Below are positions 42,878 through 51,422 of a stretch of DNA of 64,000 nt, piece after piece. Each line of letters opens with the position of its first letter. Within the stretch, counting starts at the first letter, position 1. The notes under the pieces are model-generated. The model had not been told where the DNA came from. It made no database searches and worked only from the letters and a program-made list of their open reading frames with translations. Origin of the DNA: Phycisphaeraceae bacterium (GTDB lineage: Bacteria > Planctomycetota > Phycisphaerae > Phycisphaerales > UBA1924); the NCBI GenBank assembly GCA_007693965.1, contig RECQ01000032.1, positions 1-64,000 on the forward strand. Direction: 5' to 3'. The translations under genes were made by a program, and so were the position numbers.

Positions 42878-43090
42878 ATGAAAGCAGCAGAAGTCCACAA
42901 GCTGAGCGACGAAGAGATCATGGTTGAGCTGCGCCGACTGTCGCGCCGGCTCTTCGACCTGCGGACGCAGGCCGTGACCGAGAAGATCGAAGATGTCACC
43001 CAGTTCAAGAAGATCCGCAGCGACATCGCCCGGCTCAAGACGGAGCGGCGTGGTCGTGAGATTCGCAGTGAGCAGGAGAACGCCTCGTGA
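42878..43090 (+). CDS. rpmC: Large ribosomal subunit protein L29 (uL29)
   Basis: 70 aa. L29 is a two-helix protein near the tunnel exit. KLSDEEIMVELRRLSRRLFD and LRTQAVTEKIEDVTQFKKIR match the family. GAGGTGA is 5 nt before ATG 42878. The stop overlaps the rpsQ start as GTGA. Confidence 0.96.
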   Translation: MKAAEVHKLSDEEIMVELRRLSRRLFDLRTQAVTEKIEDVTQFKKIRSDIARLKTERRGREIRSEQENAS

Positions 43091-43368
43091 CGACCGCGAG
43101 CACACAGGAAATGGCGGCGGTGAAGGGCGCGAAGATCGGCTTTGTCGAGTCCGACAAGCGATCGAAGACCCGCAAGGTCGTGGTCAAGTACCTGGCCAAG
43201 CACCCCAAGTACGGGAAGTATGTGCGCAAGCGCACCGTCCTTCACGTGCATGACGAGAACAACGAGTCCGGCGTCGGCGACCGCGTGGAAGTGGCGCCCT
43301 GCCGGCCCATGAGCAAGACCAAGCACTGGCGTCTCGTCCGCATTGTGGACAAGGCCAGAGGCGTCTGA
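43087..43368 (+). CDS. rpsQ: Small ribosomal subunit protein S17 (uS17)
   Basis: 93 aa from GTG 43087 (AGGAG 8 nt upstream; overlaps the rpmC stop). S17 binds 16S rRNA early in assembly. Segments: [60 protein letters not shown]. The first about 12 residues ([12 protein letters not shown]) are a short extension. A gap of 67 bp to rplN holds a six-codon ORF. Confidence 0.96.
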   Translation: MTTASTQEMAAVKGAKIGFVESDKRSKTRKVVVKYLAKHPKYGKYVRKRTVLHVHDENNESGVGDRVEVAPCRPMSKTKHWRLVRIVDKARGV

Positions 43369-43418
43369 AAAAGCGACAGATGGCGCCCGGCCGACACCGG
43401 GGCCGACCCAGGAAGACA

Positions 43419-43439
43419 ATGAGCGTACGACAGCCATGA
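43419..43439 (+). CDS. Six-codon ORF overlapping the rplN start
   Basis: ATG AGC GTA CGA CAG CCA TGA (MSVRQP). It has a good SD (AGGAAG at 43410-43415) and its stop overlaps the rplN ATG as ATGA, while rplN itself has no SD. It could recruit ribosomes for rplN by reinitiation. That it is translated is inference. Confidence 0.4.
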   Translation: MSVRQP

Positions 43440-43822
43440 TTCAGCAAGAAACACGATGTGAAGTCGCGGACAACTCGGGCGCCAAAGTCGCCTATGTCAT
43501 CCGCGTGCTGGGCGGCTCCACCGCCAAGGGTCGCTTCACCCGGCGCTCAGCCGGCGTGGGCGACAAGGTGGTCTGCTCGGTGAAGAAGGCGTTGCCCGGC
43601 GCGGACATCAAGGCCGGCGACAAGGTCAGGGCGGTCGTTGTGCGCACCAAGTACCCGACACGCCGCCAGGACGGCTCCAGCGTGCGGTTCGACACCAACG
43701 CCGTCGTGCTCATCAACGAAGACGGCAACCCCAGGGGCACCCGCATCTTCGGCGCCGTCGCCCGAGAGCTGCGTGACCAGAACTACATGAAGATCGTTTC
43801 ACTCGCCTCGGAGGTGCTCTGA
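43436..43822 (+). CDS. rplN: Large ribosomal subunit protein L14 (uL14)
   Basis: 128 aa. L14 is at the intersubunit face and binds the silencing factor Rsf[61 protein letters not shown] and the C-terminal [11 protein letters not shown] identify it. ATG 43436 is read without its own SD and overlaps the upstream six-codon ORF. It is the first gene of the spc segment and is 2 bp from rplX. Confidence 0.97.
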   Translation: MIQQETRCEVADNSGAKVAYVIRVLGGSTAKGRFTRRSAGVGDKVVCSVKKALPGADIKAGDKVRAVVVRTKYPTRRQDGSSVRFDTNAVVLINEDGNPRGTRIFGAVARELRDQNYMKIVSLASEVL

Positions 43823-43824
43823 CA

Positions 43825-44334
43825 ATGCCCAGGCACGTGAGAAAGGGAGACACGGTCGTCGTCACCGCAGGCGACAACAAGGGCCGCACCGGCGTGATCA
43901 GCCGCGTCATTCCCGATGAGGACCGCGTGATCGTGCAGGGGGTCAACCTCCGCACCCGTCACATGCGCCCCACCCAGGCGAATCCCCGGGGCGGCGTCAT
44001 CACCAAGGAAGCGCCGCTGCACATCAGCAACGTGAGCCCGGTCATCGACGGCCGCGCCAGCCGCGTACGCTTTGAGACCAAGGCGGACGGCAGCAAGGTC
44101 CGCGTCGCAGCGACCACCGGCAAGGAGCTGGGCGTCGTCCGCGGCGCCGGCGCCGGCAAGCCCTCCTCGGGCGCGCCCGCCGCCAAGCCTACATCGCCCT
44201 CGAAGAAGAAGACCAAGAAGAAAGCCGCCTCCACCAAGAAGAAGACGGCCAAGAAACCCGCCGCCAAGAAGTCAGGCGCCGGGAAGAAGACCGCGAAGAA
44301 GAAGACCTCCAAGAAGACCACGAAGAAGAAGTGA
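43825..44334 (+). CDS. rplX: Large ribosomal subunit protein L24 (uL24) with lysine-rich tail
   Basis: 169 aa against about 105 for most L24. The KOW core (residues 1-100) is standard: VRKGDTVVVTAGDNKGRTGV, VIVQGVNLRTRHMRPTQANP, GGVITKEAPLHISNV. From about residue 107 the protein becomes a Gly/Ala/Ser linker and then a Lys tail (SKKKTKKKAASTKKK, AGKKTAKKKTSKK) in which about half of the residues are Lys, like histone H1 or chlamydial Hc1 tails. GGAGGTG lies 8 nt before ATG 43825. Confidence 0.96.
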   Translation: MPRHVRKGDTVVVTAGDNKGRTGVISRVIPDEDRVIVQGVNLRTRHMRPTQANPRGGVITKEAPLHISNVSPVIDGRASRVRFETKADGSKVRVAATTGKELGVVRGAGAGKPSSGAPAAKPTSPSKKKTKKKAASTKKKTAKKPAAKKSGAGKKTAKKKTSKKTTKKK

Positions 44335-44344
44335 GTCCTGATCA

Positions 44345-44974
44345 ATGGCCAAGGACAAGGACAAAAACAAGGACGGACAGGATGGCGGCGCCGTCGCTGC
44401 GCCCGCCGGGCCTCCCCGTCTGCGCGTTCGCTTCGAGGAGGAGGTTCTGCCCAAGACCGCCTCCCAGTACGGGCGTCAGAACCCCATGAGCCGTCCGCAG
44501 ATCGAGAAGATCGTGCTGAACGTGAACATGGGCCGCCACCTCGAGGGGAACAAGATTCCCGCGAACGTGCGCGACGCCGTGCTCGACACGCTCACGGTCG
44601 TCTCCGGTCAGAGGCCGGTGATCGCCAAGGCGAAGAAGTCGGTGTCGAACTTCAAGGTTCGCGAGGGCGCCGAGACCGCGGCCTACGTGACGCTCCGTCG
44701 CGAGCGCATGTGGCACTTCCTCGATCGACTGGTGAACCTGGTCACACCCCGAATCAAGGACTTCCGGGGCCTGCCCGAGAAGAGCTTCGATCCCGCGGGC
44801 AACTACTCGATGGGCCTGAGTGAGCAGGCGGTCTTCCCCGAGATCGACATGGCCAACGCGTCCTTCACGCACGGCATGCACATCAACATCGTTTTCAGTA
44901 ATTCGAATCCCGAGATCAGCAGGTTTGTCCTGGAAGAGCTCGGCATGCCCTTCCGCAAGCCCGAGGTGAATTGA
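44345..44974 (+). CDS. rplE: Large ribosomal subunit protein L5 (uL5)
   Basis: 209 aa with an N-terminal extension of about 30 charged residues (MAKDKDKNKDGQDGG...) before the core. L5 binds 5S rRNA and contacts P-site tRNA. Core segments: NPMSRPQIEKIVLNVNMGRH, SGQRPVIAKAKKSVSNFKVR, GAETAAYVTLRRERMWHFLD, PRIKDFRGLPEKSFDPAGNY. It is 6 bp from rpsN. Confidence 0.96.
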   Translation: MAKDKDKNKDGQDGGAVAAPAGPPRLRVRFEEEVLPKTASQYGRQNPMSRPQIEKIVLNVNMGRHLEGNKIPANVRDAVLDTLTVVSGQRPVIAKAKKSVSNFKVREGAETAAYVTLRRERMWHFLDRLVNLVTPRIKDFRGLPEKSFDPAGNYSMGLSEQAVFPEIDMANASFTHGMHINIVFSNSNPEISRFVLEELGMPFRKPEVN

Positions 44975-44980
44975 GGAATC

Positions 44981-45166
44981 ATGGCGACCAAAGCCCAAGT
45001 AGCGAGATCGAAGAGGACACCGAAGTTCAGCACCCGCAAGGTGCGCCGATGCGAGCTGACCGGACGCGCCCGGGGCGTGTACCGCAAGTTCCGCGTCAGC
45101 CGCATCATGCTCCGCACGCTTGCGCTGCAGGGGAAGGTCCCCGGCATGCGCAAGGCCAGTTGGTGA
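44981..45166 (+). CDS. rpsN: Small ribosomal subunit protein S14 (uS14), short type with degenerate zinc site
   Basis: 61 aa, the length of the zinc-binding (type Z) S14. The family core is clear: [43 protein letters not shown]. The four zinc ligands at positions 24, 27, 40 and 43 of the zinc form read Cys24, Thr27, Ser40 and Met43, so zinc binding is lost although the short form is kept. GAGGA precedes ATG 44981. Confidence 0.95.
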   Translation: MATKAQVARSKRTPKFSTRKVRRCELTGRARGVYRKFRVSRIMLRTLALQGKVPGMRKASW

Positions 45167-45222
45167 TTCCTTAACCGATCTCCGTCCCGTAAAGACCGTC
45201 TCGTACGCTGGAAAGACTCTCA

Positions 45223-45621
45223 ATGGCAATGTGCGACCCCATCGCTGACATGCTCACGCGGATCCGCAACGCGACCCGCAATCACGTGAAGACCGTCAAG
45301 TGCCTCAACAGCAAGGTCTGCCGCGGCATCGCGGACGTCCTGCGCGACGAGGGCTACATTGAAGGCTACGACGTCATCGATGACGGCAAGCAGGGGATCA
45401 TCCGCATCCAGCTCCGGTACGGACCGCGCGGCGAGGTGATCATCCGCAAGCTCCAACGTGAGTCCCGCCCCGGCCGTCGTCTTTACAGCAAGGTCGAAGA
45501 TCTGCCCCGTCCCCTGCAGGGCATGGGCATCTGCGTGGTGTCGACCTCGAAGGGCGTCTTTTCCGATCGCAAGTGCCGCAGTGAAGGCGTCGGCGGCGAG
45601 CTTCTCTGCACCGTTGAATGA
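45223..45621 (+). CDS. rpsH: Small ribosomal subunit protein S8 (uS8)
   Basis: 132 aa, normal length. S8 nucleates the 30S central domain; in E. coli it represses the spc operon. Segments: DPIADMLTRIRNATRNHVKT, GYIEGYDVIDDGKQGIIRIQ, GMGICVVSTSKGVFSDRKCR. GGAAAG lies upstream of ATG 45223. It is 64 bp from rplF. Confidence 0.97.
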   Translation: MAMCDPIADMLTRIRNATRNHVKTVKCLNSKVCRGIADVLRDEGYIEGYDVIDDGKQGIIRIQLRYGPRGEVIIRKLQRESRPGRRLYSKVEDLPRPLQGMGICVVSTSKGVFSDRKCRSEGVGGELLCTVE

Positions 45622-45685
45622 CCTGTGAATGACCCAATGCACGGAGCGGCCTCCTGTCGAGGCCCGGCTCCGGGAGCAAAGTGAA

Positions 45686-46237
45686 ATGTCCCGTATCGGA
45701 AAACAACCAGTCGAGATCCCCTCGGGCGTGAAAGTGTCGATCTCGGATCGCACCATCACCATGGAGTCGGGAGGCAAGAGCCTCACCTACACCCATCGTC
45801 CCGAGGTGCGCGTCGCGTGGGATGAGTCTGAGAAGCTCATCACCGTCGGCATCGAGGAGAAGGACGCGAAGAACCGCCAGGTTCGCGCCTACTGGGGCCT
45901 CACCCGCGCCATGCTCCAGAACATGGTCATCGGCGTGACCAAGGGTTACCAGAAGCGGCTCCAGGTGGTCGGCGTCGGTTGGGGCGCCGCCGTCAACGGC
46001 CAGAAGCTCGAGCTCAAGCTCGGGTTCGCCAGCCCCGTCATCGTGGCCATCCCGCAGGGGCTGGATGTCTCTGTCGAGCGCGACATGGTGACGATCAAGG
46101 GAACGAACAAGCAGCTCGTCGGGCAGTTCGCGGCGGATGTCCGCTCCCGGCGCAAGCCCGAGCCCTACAACGGCAAGGGCATCAAGTACGACGACGAAGT
46201 GATCAAGCGCAAGCAGGGCAAGGTTTTCGGCAGCTGA
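45686..46237 (+). CDS. rplF: Large ribosomal subunit protein L6 (uL6)
   Basis: 183 aa. L6 lies near the sarcin-ricin loop. [20 protein letters not shown] fixes ATG 45686 (GGGAG 9 nt upstream). Further: [20 protein letters not shown] and the C-terminal [20 protein letters not shown]. Confidence 0.97.
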   Translation: MSRIGKQPVEIPSGVKVSISDRTITMESGGKSLTYTHRPEVRVAWDESEKLITVGIEEKDAKNRQVRAYWGLTRAMLQNMVIGVTKGYQKRLQVVGVGWGAAVNGQKLELKLGFASPVIVAIPQGLDVSVERDMVTIKGTNKQLVGQFAADVRSRRKPEPYNGKGIKYDDEVIKRKQGKVFGS

Positions 46238-46274
46238 TCCGATCCGCCACACCCTTCAGGACGGTTTGAGACAA

Positions 46275-46637
46275 ATGGACAAGCAGAAACTGAAAACAGT
46301 TCGACGTGCACGGCGCAGACGCGGCCTTCGCAAACGCCTCACCGGAACGCCCGAGCGTCCCCGCCTGAGCGTCTACCGGTCGCTCCGGCACATCTACGCC
46401 CAGGTCATCGACGATCTGGACGGCCGGACCATCGCCAGCGCCTCAAGCATGGACTCGTCGCTGGGCCTCTCCTCGACCGGCGGCGTCGCCGCGGCCGAGG
46501 CGGTGGGCGCCGCGGTCGCCGAGCGGGCCAAGGCCGCCGGCGTCACCAAAGTTGTTCTCGATCGCGGCGGCTTCCGCTACCACGGTCGGGTGAGAAATCT
46601 CGCGGACGCCGCGAGAAAGAGTGGACTTGAGTTCTGA
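46275..46637 (+). CDS. rplR: Large ribosomal subunit protein L18 (uL18)
   Basis: 120 aa. L18 delivers 5S rRNA. Basic N-terminus [20 protein letters not shown], then [39 protein letters not shown] and [23 protein letters not shown] 46275 is preferred over TTG 46266. It is 50 bp before rpsE. Confidence 0.97.
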   Translation: MDKQKLKTVRRARRRRGLRKRLTGTPERPRLSVYRSLRHIYAQVIDDLDGRTIASASSMDSSLGLSSTGGVAAAEAVGAAVAERAKAAGVTKVVLDRGGFRYHGRVRNLADAARKSGLEF

Positions 46638-46687
46638 ATTTCGCCGCAGCGGCGAGTCACAACACTGAGATTGGATCGAAGGCAGTC

Positions 46688-47449
46688 ATGGCAGAACTTC
46701 TCGACGAAGCCAGTCAACTCGAAAGCACCACGGTGGGCGTGTACCGCACCGCGGCGACCATCAAGGGCGGCAGGCGCTTCAGCTTCAGCTCCCTCGTGGT
46801 GGTCGGCGATCGGCACGGCCAGGTCGGCTTTGGCTACGGCAAGGCCAACGAGGTGCCCCCCGCGATCGAGAAGGCGCAGAAGGACGCCCGCAAGAGCCTG
46901 AATCGGATCACGCTTCACGGCGGGACGATTCCGCATCAGGTCACGGGTCGCTTCGGCGCCTCCGAGGTCCGCCTCATTCCCGCCTCGCCGGGAACCGGCG
47001 TCGTCGCGGGGTCTGCGGTGCGGGCCGTGCTCGATATGGTCGGCGTCACCGACTGTCTCTCCAAGTGCTACGGCTCCACCAACCCCCAGAACGTCGTCAA
47101 GGCGACCGTCGACGGCCTTCGCCAGTTGACCGCCAAGACCACCATCGCAGAACTCCGGGGCGTGGAGATCAATCGCACCGAAGTCGACGAGCTGCTCGAT
47201 CGCGGCGCCGCCTTCATGCCCTCGAGCGGCGCCGATCGGCCCAAGGCCAAGGCGCCCACCAACACCGTCGGTGAAGGCCGCGGTGGAGGCAGGGCCGGTC
47301 GCGGTGGTCGTGGCGGCGGCGCTCGCGGCGGTCGTGGCGGCGGACGCGGACGCGGACCAGCCGAATCAGCCCCACAGACAGACAGCGCCGCATCCGGTGC
47401 GACCGACGCATCCGGCGGCGGCACCGAGGGCGAAAAGTCCAACTCCTGA
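46688..47449 (+). CDS. rpsE: Small ribosomal subunit protein S5 (uS5) with C-terminal RGG-rich tail
   Basis: 253 aa against about 165 for most S5. The core is standard: [80 protein letters not shown]. After the core (about residue 190) comes a Gly/Arg tail, residues about 196-223 ([18 protein letters not shown]...), then an acidic Ser/Thr/Gly end. RGG repeats bind RNA in other proteins; eukaryotic uS5 carries them at the N-terminus. rpmD, normally next, is absent. Confidence 0.97.
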   Translation: MAELLDEASQLESTTVGVYRTAATIKGGRRFSFSSLVVVGDRHGQVGFGYGKANEVPPAIEKAQKDARKSLNRITLHGGTIPHQVTGRFGASEVRLIPASPGTGVVAGSAVRAVLDMVGVTDCLSKCYGSTNPQNVVKATVDGLRQLTAKTTIAELRGVEINRTEVDELLDRGAAFMPSSGADRPKAKAPTNTVGEGRGGGRAGRGGRGGGARGGRGGGRGRGPAESAPQTDSAASGATDASGGGTEGEKSNS

Positions 47450-47531
47450 GGCGGAGCGACACAGCGTCGGGCCGCCATCATGCGGCCCGCCAGAGACAAG
47501 CGACGAAGACTGAGCAAGAGAGCCAATCGCC

Positions 47532-48158
47532 ATGATGATTCACGAAATCACTGTTGTCGTCGGACGCCACAAGGGGCGCAAGCGCATCGGGCGCGGCCGC
47601 GGCAGCGGTGTGGGCAAAACCTCCGGCCGTGGCCACAAGGGCTTCGGCAGCCGCTCCGGCAGCAGCACCAAGGCCGCCTTCGAAGGCGGTCAGATGCCCC
47701 TCTTCCGTCGCATGCCCAAGCGCGGCTTCACCAACGCGCCGTTCCGCACCCTCTTCTGGACGGTGAACCTGGGCGACATCGTGGCCCATCCGGAATTCGC
47801 CAAGGGCGGCGATGTCAACGCTGAGAAACTGGTCCGCGCCGGCCTCATCCGCGACACCACCCGGCCCCTCAAGATCCTCGGCGACCTCAAGGGCGCCGAG
47901 AAGCTGAACGTGCCCCTCAAGATTGAGGCCGAGCGCGTCAGCGGCAAGGTCCGCGAGCTGGTCGACGCCGCCGGCGGCTCGGTGCATGAGCTGGGCTCGC
48001 GCCGTGACCGCGTGCGCGGGATCGATCGCAATAGCCCGAACCCGGAGCCGAAGAACCTGACGAAGAAGCTCCGCCGCGGCGGAAACTCCAAGGCCGCCAA
48101 GGTCGCAAGAGCTGAAAAGGCCGAGAAGGCCAAGAAGAACGACAAGCAGGACGCCTGA
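47532..48158 (+). CDS. rplO: Large ribosomal subunit protein L15 (uL15), extended
   Basis: 208 aa against about 145. The core is clear: KRIGRGRGSGVGKTSGRGHK, EGGQMPLFRRMPKRGFTNAP and GDLKGAEKLNVPLKIEAERV. The last about 45 residues are a basic Lys/Ala tail (NSKAAKVARAEKAEKAKK). ATG 47532 is followed at once by a second ATG (47535). It lies 82 bp after rpsE without an intervening L30 gene. Confidence 0.96.
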   Translation: MMIHEITVVVGRHKGRKRIGRGRGSGVGKTSGRGHKGFGSRSGSSTKAAFEGGQMPLFRRMPKRGFTNAPFRTLFWTVNLGDIVAHPEFAKGGDVNAEKLVRAGLIRDTTRPLKILGDLKGAEKLNVPLKIEAERVSGKVRELVDAAGGSVHELGSRRDRVRGIDRNSPNPEPKNLTKKLRRGGNSKAAKVARAEKAEKAKKNDKQDA

Positions 48159-48244
48159 CCCCCCTGACCCCGACGAACAACCCACTCTGAACTGCATTGG
48201 TCCCGGACTCATCCGGGGCGCGATCCGGGAGCCACCTCTCTCAG

Positions 48245-49675
48245 ATGCTGCAAGCGATTCTCAACATCTTCAAGATCCCCGAGCTGCGGAACAAGGTCAT
48301 CTTCACGCTCGGGATGCTCGCGGTGTACCGCGTCGGTTTCTGGATTCCGATTCCGGGAGTCGACCAGGAAATGCTGCGCGAAGCCATGATGCGCGAAGTC
48401 GAGGAGGGCACGGCCGCGGGTCGGGCCAGCCAGTTCGTCGCCATCTTCTCCGGCGGCTCCTTCGGCCAGTCGACCATCTTCGGCCTGGGCATCATGCCCT
48501 ACATATCCGCGGCGATCATTTTCCAGATCCTGCAGTCCGTCTCTGCCACGCTGAAAAAGCTGAAGCAGGAAGGCCCCACCGGCCAGCAGAAGATCATGAC
48601 GTACACGCGCTACGCCACCATTGGGCTGTGCGTTATCCAGGCCGTCGGCTGGCTCATGTACATCAACGCCCAGGGCCTGATCTACCGTGAATGGGCCGCA
48701 AACCCGGTGTGGTGGCTGATGGCCATCACCGCCATGACCGCCGGCACCACCTTCCTGATGTGGCTGGGCGAGCAGATCGATAAATACGGCATCGGCAACG
48801 GCGTCTCGCTGATCATTACGGCGGGCATTCTGGCCCAGATGCCGCAGGCCGTGCTGTGGGTGATCACGAACTCGCCGGTCGGACAGATCGGGTGGATCGG
48901 CCGGATCTTCGGCATCGCGCAGACCGGCGTTGAGACGCAGATGAGCTGGATGGAGGTGATCTTCCTGGTCGCCTCGTTTGTCTTCGTCGTGGCCGGCGCC
49001 GTGCTCATTACGGTGGCGCAGCGCCGCATCCCGGTGCAGCAGGCCAAGCACACGCGCGGACGCAAGGTCTACGGCGGCCAGCGCTCCTACCTGCCCCTGC
49101 GCGTGAACCACGGCGGCGTCATGCCCATCGTCTTCGCCTCCTCGCTGATGATCTTCCCCTCGGTGATCTTCAGCGCCATGGACCAAGGCGCCGAGGGCAT
49201 GCCGGCCTGGTGGCGCGGCATCACCGGCTTCCTGAGCCAGGGATTCATGGTGGGCGAGTTCCCCTATGCCCTGCTCTACATCGGCATGGTCTACTTCTTC
49301 AGCTACTTCTGGACAACGATCCAGTTCAACCCCGAGGACATGTCCAAGCAGCTCCGCGACCACGGCTCCTTCATTCCGGGTCTGCGTCCCGGCCCCCGGA
49401 CCGCGGAGTACCTCGAAACCGTCATGGAGCGCATCACCTACGTCGGCGCCGGCTTCCTGTCGGTGATTGCGGTGGTGCCCATGATCGTGCAGAACGCCAT
49501 GAACATCCCCTTCTTCGTCGCCGCCTTCCTCGGCGGCACGGGTCTGCTGATTGTGGTCTCCGTGGGGCTGGACTTCATCCAGCGGATCGAGGCCAACCTG
49601 CTCATGCGGAATTACGCCGGCTTCCTCGGTGGCAACGACCGCGGCCAGGGGCCGAAGATCAGGGGGCCGCGATGA
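48245..49675 (+). CDS. secY: Protein translocase subunit SecY
   Basis: 476 aa, ten predicted transmembrane segments. SecY forms the Sec channel with SecE and SecG. Segments: MLQAILNIFKIPELRNKVIF, VGFWIPIPGVDQEML, plug/TM2 region FSGGSFGQSTIFGLGIMPYI, QQKIMTYTRYATIGLCVIQA, ISLIITAGI-like GNGVSLIITAGILAQMPQ, and the cytosolic loop GRKVYGGQRSYLPLRVNHGG. ATG 48245 is preferred over TTG 48197. adk and map, the usual next genes, are missing. Confidence 0.97.
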   Translation: MLQAILNIFKIPELRNKVIFTLGMLAVYRVGFWIPIPGVDQEMLREAMMREVEEGTAAGRASQFVAIFSGGSFGQSTIFGLGIMPYISAAIIFQILQSVSATLKKLKQEGPTGQQKIMTYTRYATIGLCVIQAVGWLMYINAQGLIYREWAANPVWWLMAITAMTAGTTFLMWLGEQIDKYGIGNGVSLIITAGILAQMPQAVLWVITNSPVGQIGWIGRIFGIAQTGVETQMSWMEVIFLVASFVFVVAGAVLITVAQRRIPVQQAKHTRGRKVYGGQRSYLPLRVNHGGVMPIVFASSLMIFPSVIFSAMDQGAEGMPAWWRGITGFLSQGFMVGEFPYALLYIGMVYFFSYFWTTIQFNPEDMSKQLRDHGSFIPGLRPGPRTAEYLETVMERITYVGAGFLSVIAVVPMIVQNAMNIPFFVAAFLGGTGLLIVVSVGLDFIQRIEANLLMRNYAGFLGGNDRGQGPKIRGPR

Positions 49676-49983
49676 GTCACGAACCGCGCGCCCGGCTCGC
49701 CATTCCCGCGGGATGGGGCCGTTGGGACTTGTTCGGGATGGTGGGACGGGTACAATGCCCGTTCCGATCCGGAGGCGAGGGATTCGCCGGGCTTCAACGC
49801 CCTGCCGGCGCCCATCGCCGACGTGCGACACCGCTCGCCCGCCGGCTCGGAACGTGGAAAGACAGTTTCAGGAGCTCCGGCCGTGTGGTCGGGGCCGCAA
49901 TCAGTGTCGAGTGGGCCGCGTGGCGGCCGGTGTCGGCAGGGGGGTAGTCCCCCGATCGCCTTGGAGATCGCAACAGAGCACGC
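49676..49983 (+). other. 308-bp gap between secY and infA
   Basis: No gene is supported. It carries a promoter-like element at 49729-49756 and a leader of about 220 nt with small hairpins (GGGGG/CCCCC at 49940-49953 and CGATC/GATCG just after). It replaces adk-map found here in many genomes. Confidence 0.55.
49729..49756 (+). promoter_or_regulatory. Candidate promoter for infA-rpmJ-rpsM-rpsK-rpoA-rplQ
   Basis: TTGTTC (49729-49734), 16 bp, TACAAT (49751-49756; five of six match the -10 consensus). A start near 49763 gives a long leader before infA. Confidence 0.5.
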
Positions 49984-50202
49984 ATGCCCAAACAGGAAGA
50001 CAAACTGACAATGGAGGCCACGGTGGCCGAGGCCCTGCCAAACGCGATGTTTCGCGTGAAGCTTCCCAACGACCACATTGTCCTCGCCTACGTCTCCGGA
50101 AAGATGCGCAAGCACTACATCCGGATCCTGCCCGGGGATCGCGTCACGGTTGAATTGAGCCCGTACGACCTCACCAAGGCGAGAATCACGTACCGGCATT
50201 GA
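49984..50202 (+). CDS. infA: Translation initiation factor IF-1
   Basis: 72 aa, normal length. IF-1 occupies the A site during initiation. The OB fold is recognised by [40 protein letters not shown] and [20 protein letters not shown]. No strong SD precedes ATG 49984 (GGAG is 17 nt away). It is 84 bp before rpmJ. Confidence 0.97.
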   Translation: MPKQEDKLTMEATVAEALPNAMFRVKLPNDHIVLAYVSGKMRKHYIRILPGDRVTVELSPYDLTKARITYRH

Positions 50203-50286
50203 AGTGAATGGAAGGCGCCACGGCGCCACGGATAAGTAGCACGAACAGCCCGCCGCCCCGGCGTGCGGCGACGAACGGAAAGAGCC

Positions 50287-50403
50287 ATGAAGGTCAGATC
50301 AAGTGTCAAGAGAATCTGCAGCAGTTGCAAGATCGTGCGCCGCAAGGGCAAGGTCCGCGTGATCTGCTCGTCAGATCCGAAGCACAAGCAGGTCCAGGGC
50401 TGA
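50287..50403 (+). CDS. rpmJ: Large ribosomal subunit protein L36 (bL36), zinc-binding form
   Basis: 38 aa: [16 protein letters not shown], then [19 protein letters not shown] and VQG. Zinc ligands Cys11, Cys14, Cys27 and His33 are all present (C+ form), in contrast to the degenerate S14. GGAAAGAG lies just before ATG 50287. It is 40 bp from rpsM. Confidence 0.96.
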   Translation: MKVRSSVKRICSSCKIVRRKGKVRVICSSDPKHKQVQG

Positions 50404-50443
50404 GAGACAGCGCCCCGCGAGGGGCTTCCAGGAGCAGGCGACC

Positions 50444-50821
50444 ATGCCACGCATTGCAGGTGTAGACGTTCCCGACCGCAAGAAGATCCGCTACGGCCTT
50501 CGCTATATCTATGGCGTCGGGCCGAAGCTGGCGGATGACATTCTTACCGAGTGCGACATCGACGGCGATACTCGCGCCAACGAGCTCTCCGAGCAGCAGC
50601 TCTCGTCGATCGCCGCGTGCATCGACGCGAACCATCTCGTCGAGGGCGGTCTGCGCCGGCAGACGGCGCAGAACATCAGCCGCCTCCGCGATATCCGCTG
50701 TTACCGCGGCGACCGTCACAGGCGCGGCCTGCCCTCGCGCGGCCAGCGCACCAAGTGCAACGCCCGCACCCGCAAGGGACGCAAGAAGACCGTCGCCGGC
50801 AAGAAGGGCGTCAAGGGCTGA
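50444..50821 (+). CDS. rpsM: Small ribosomal subunit protein S13 (uS13)
   Basis: 125 aa. S13 forms head bridges with the 50S and contacts P-site tRNA. MPRIAGVDVPDRKKIRYGLR, YIYGVGPKLADDILTECDID and the basic C-terminus CYRGDRHRRGLPSRGQRTKC, then NARTRKGRKKTVAGKK. AGGAG is 9 nt before ATG 50444. Confidence 0.98.
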   Translation: MPRIAGVDVPDRKKIRYGLRYIYGVGPKLADDILTECDIDGDTRANELSEQQLSSIAACIDANHLVEGGLRRQTAQNISRLRDIRCYRGDRHRRGLPSRGQRTKCNARTRKGRKKTVAGKKGVKG

Positions 50822-50874
50822 TTTCATCCGCGGCCTGATCGCCGCTTTTCTCAAGGCAGACTGCAGAGCAACAC

Positions 50875-51252
50875 ATGGCCAAGAAGACGAAGAAAGTCCG
50901 CAGGAACGTTGTCAAGGGGATCGCCCATATCCAGGCGTCCTTCAACAACACCATCGTCACCATCACCGACGCTGGAGGCGAGGCCCTGTGCTGGGACTCC
51001 GCCGGCACGATCGGCTTCAAGGGCGCTCGCAAGAGCACGCCCTTCGCCGCCACCCGCGCTGCCGAATCCTGCGCCCAGAAGGCCCGCAAGATGGGCGTCC
51101 TTGAGCTTGAGGTGCGTGTGAAGGGCCCCGGCCCCGGACGTGAGTCCGCCGTGAACGGCCTCACCAGCACCGGCATCAAGGTCACCGCAATCGAGGACCA
51201 CACGCCCGTGCCGCACAACGGCTGCCGCCCCCGCAAGAAGCGCCGCGTCTGA
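50875..51252 (+). CDS. rpsK: Small ribosomal subunit protein S11 (uS11)
   Basis: 125 aa. S11 lies on the 30S platform near the mRNA exit. [60 protein letters not shown] and the C-terminal [14 protein letters not shown]. rpsD, which usually follows, is absent; rpoA starts 170 bp later. Confidence 0.98.
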   Translation: MAKKTKKVRRNVVKGIAHIQASFNNTIVTITDAGGEALCWDSAGTIGFKGARKSTPFAATRAAESCAQKARKMGVLELEVRVKGPGPGRESAVNGLTSTGIKVTAIEDHTPVPHNGCRPRKKRRV

Positions 51253-51422
51253 TTCCAGACGCCGGTTCAGGACGACCGACCGACCCGACCGACACACCGC
51301 CGCGAGAAAGAAGACATGCGAGCGGGGCGACTCAGCAGGCCCCGTTCCGGTCGATGGCTCACGGCGAATCGTTCTCCTTCACGAGCACGACCCTGCTGAG
51401 ACTGAATTTCGGAGCGATACAC

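Noticed and set aside
48209-49831. 540-codon minus-strand open frame opposite secY
   Set aside because: The His/Asp/Gly-rich translation is the reverse of membrane segments; secY explains it.
49676-49983. Degenerate adk or map remnant between secY and infA
   Set aside because: None of the frames shows adenylate kinase or methionine aminopeptidase motifs; the region looks like promoter and leader.
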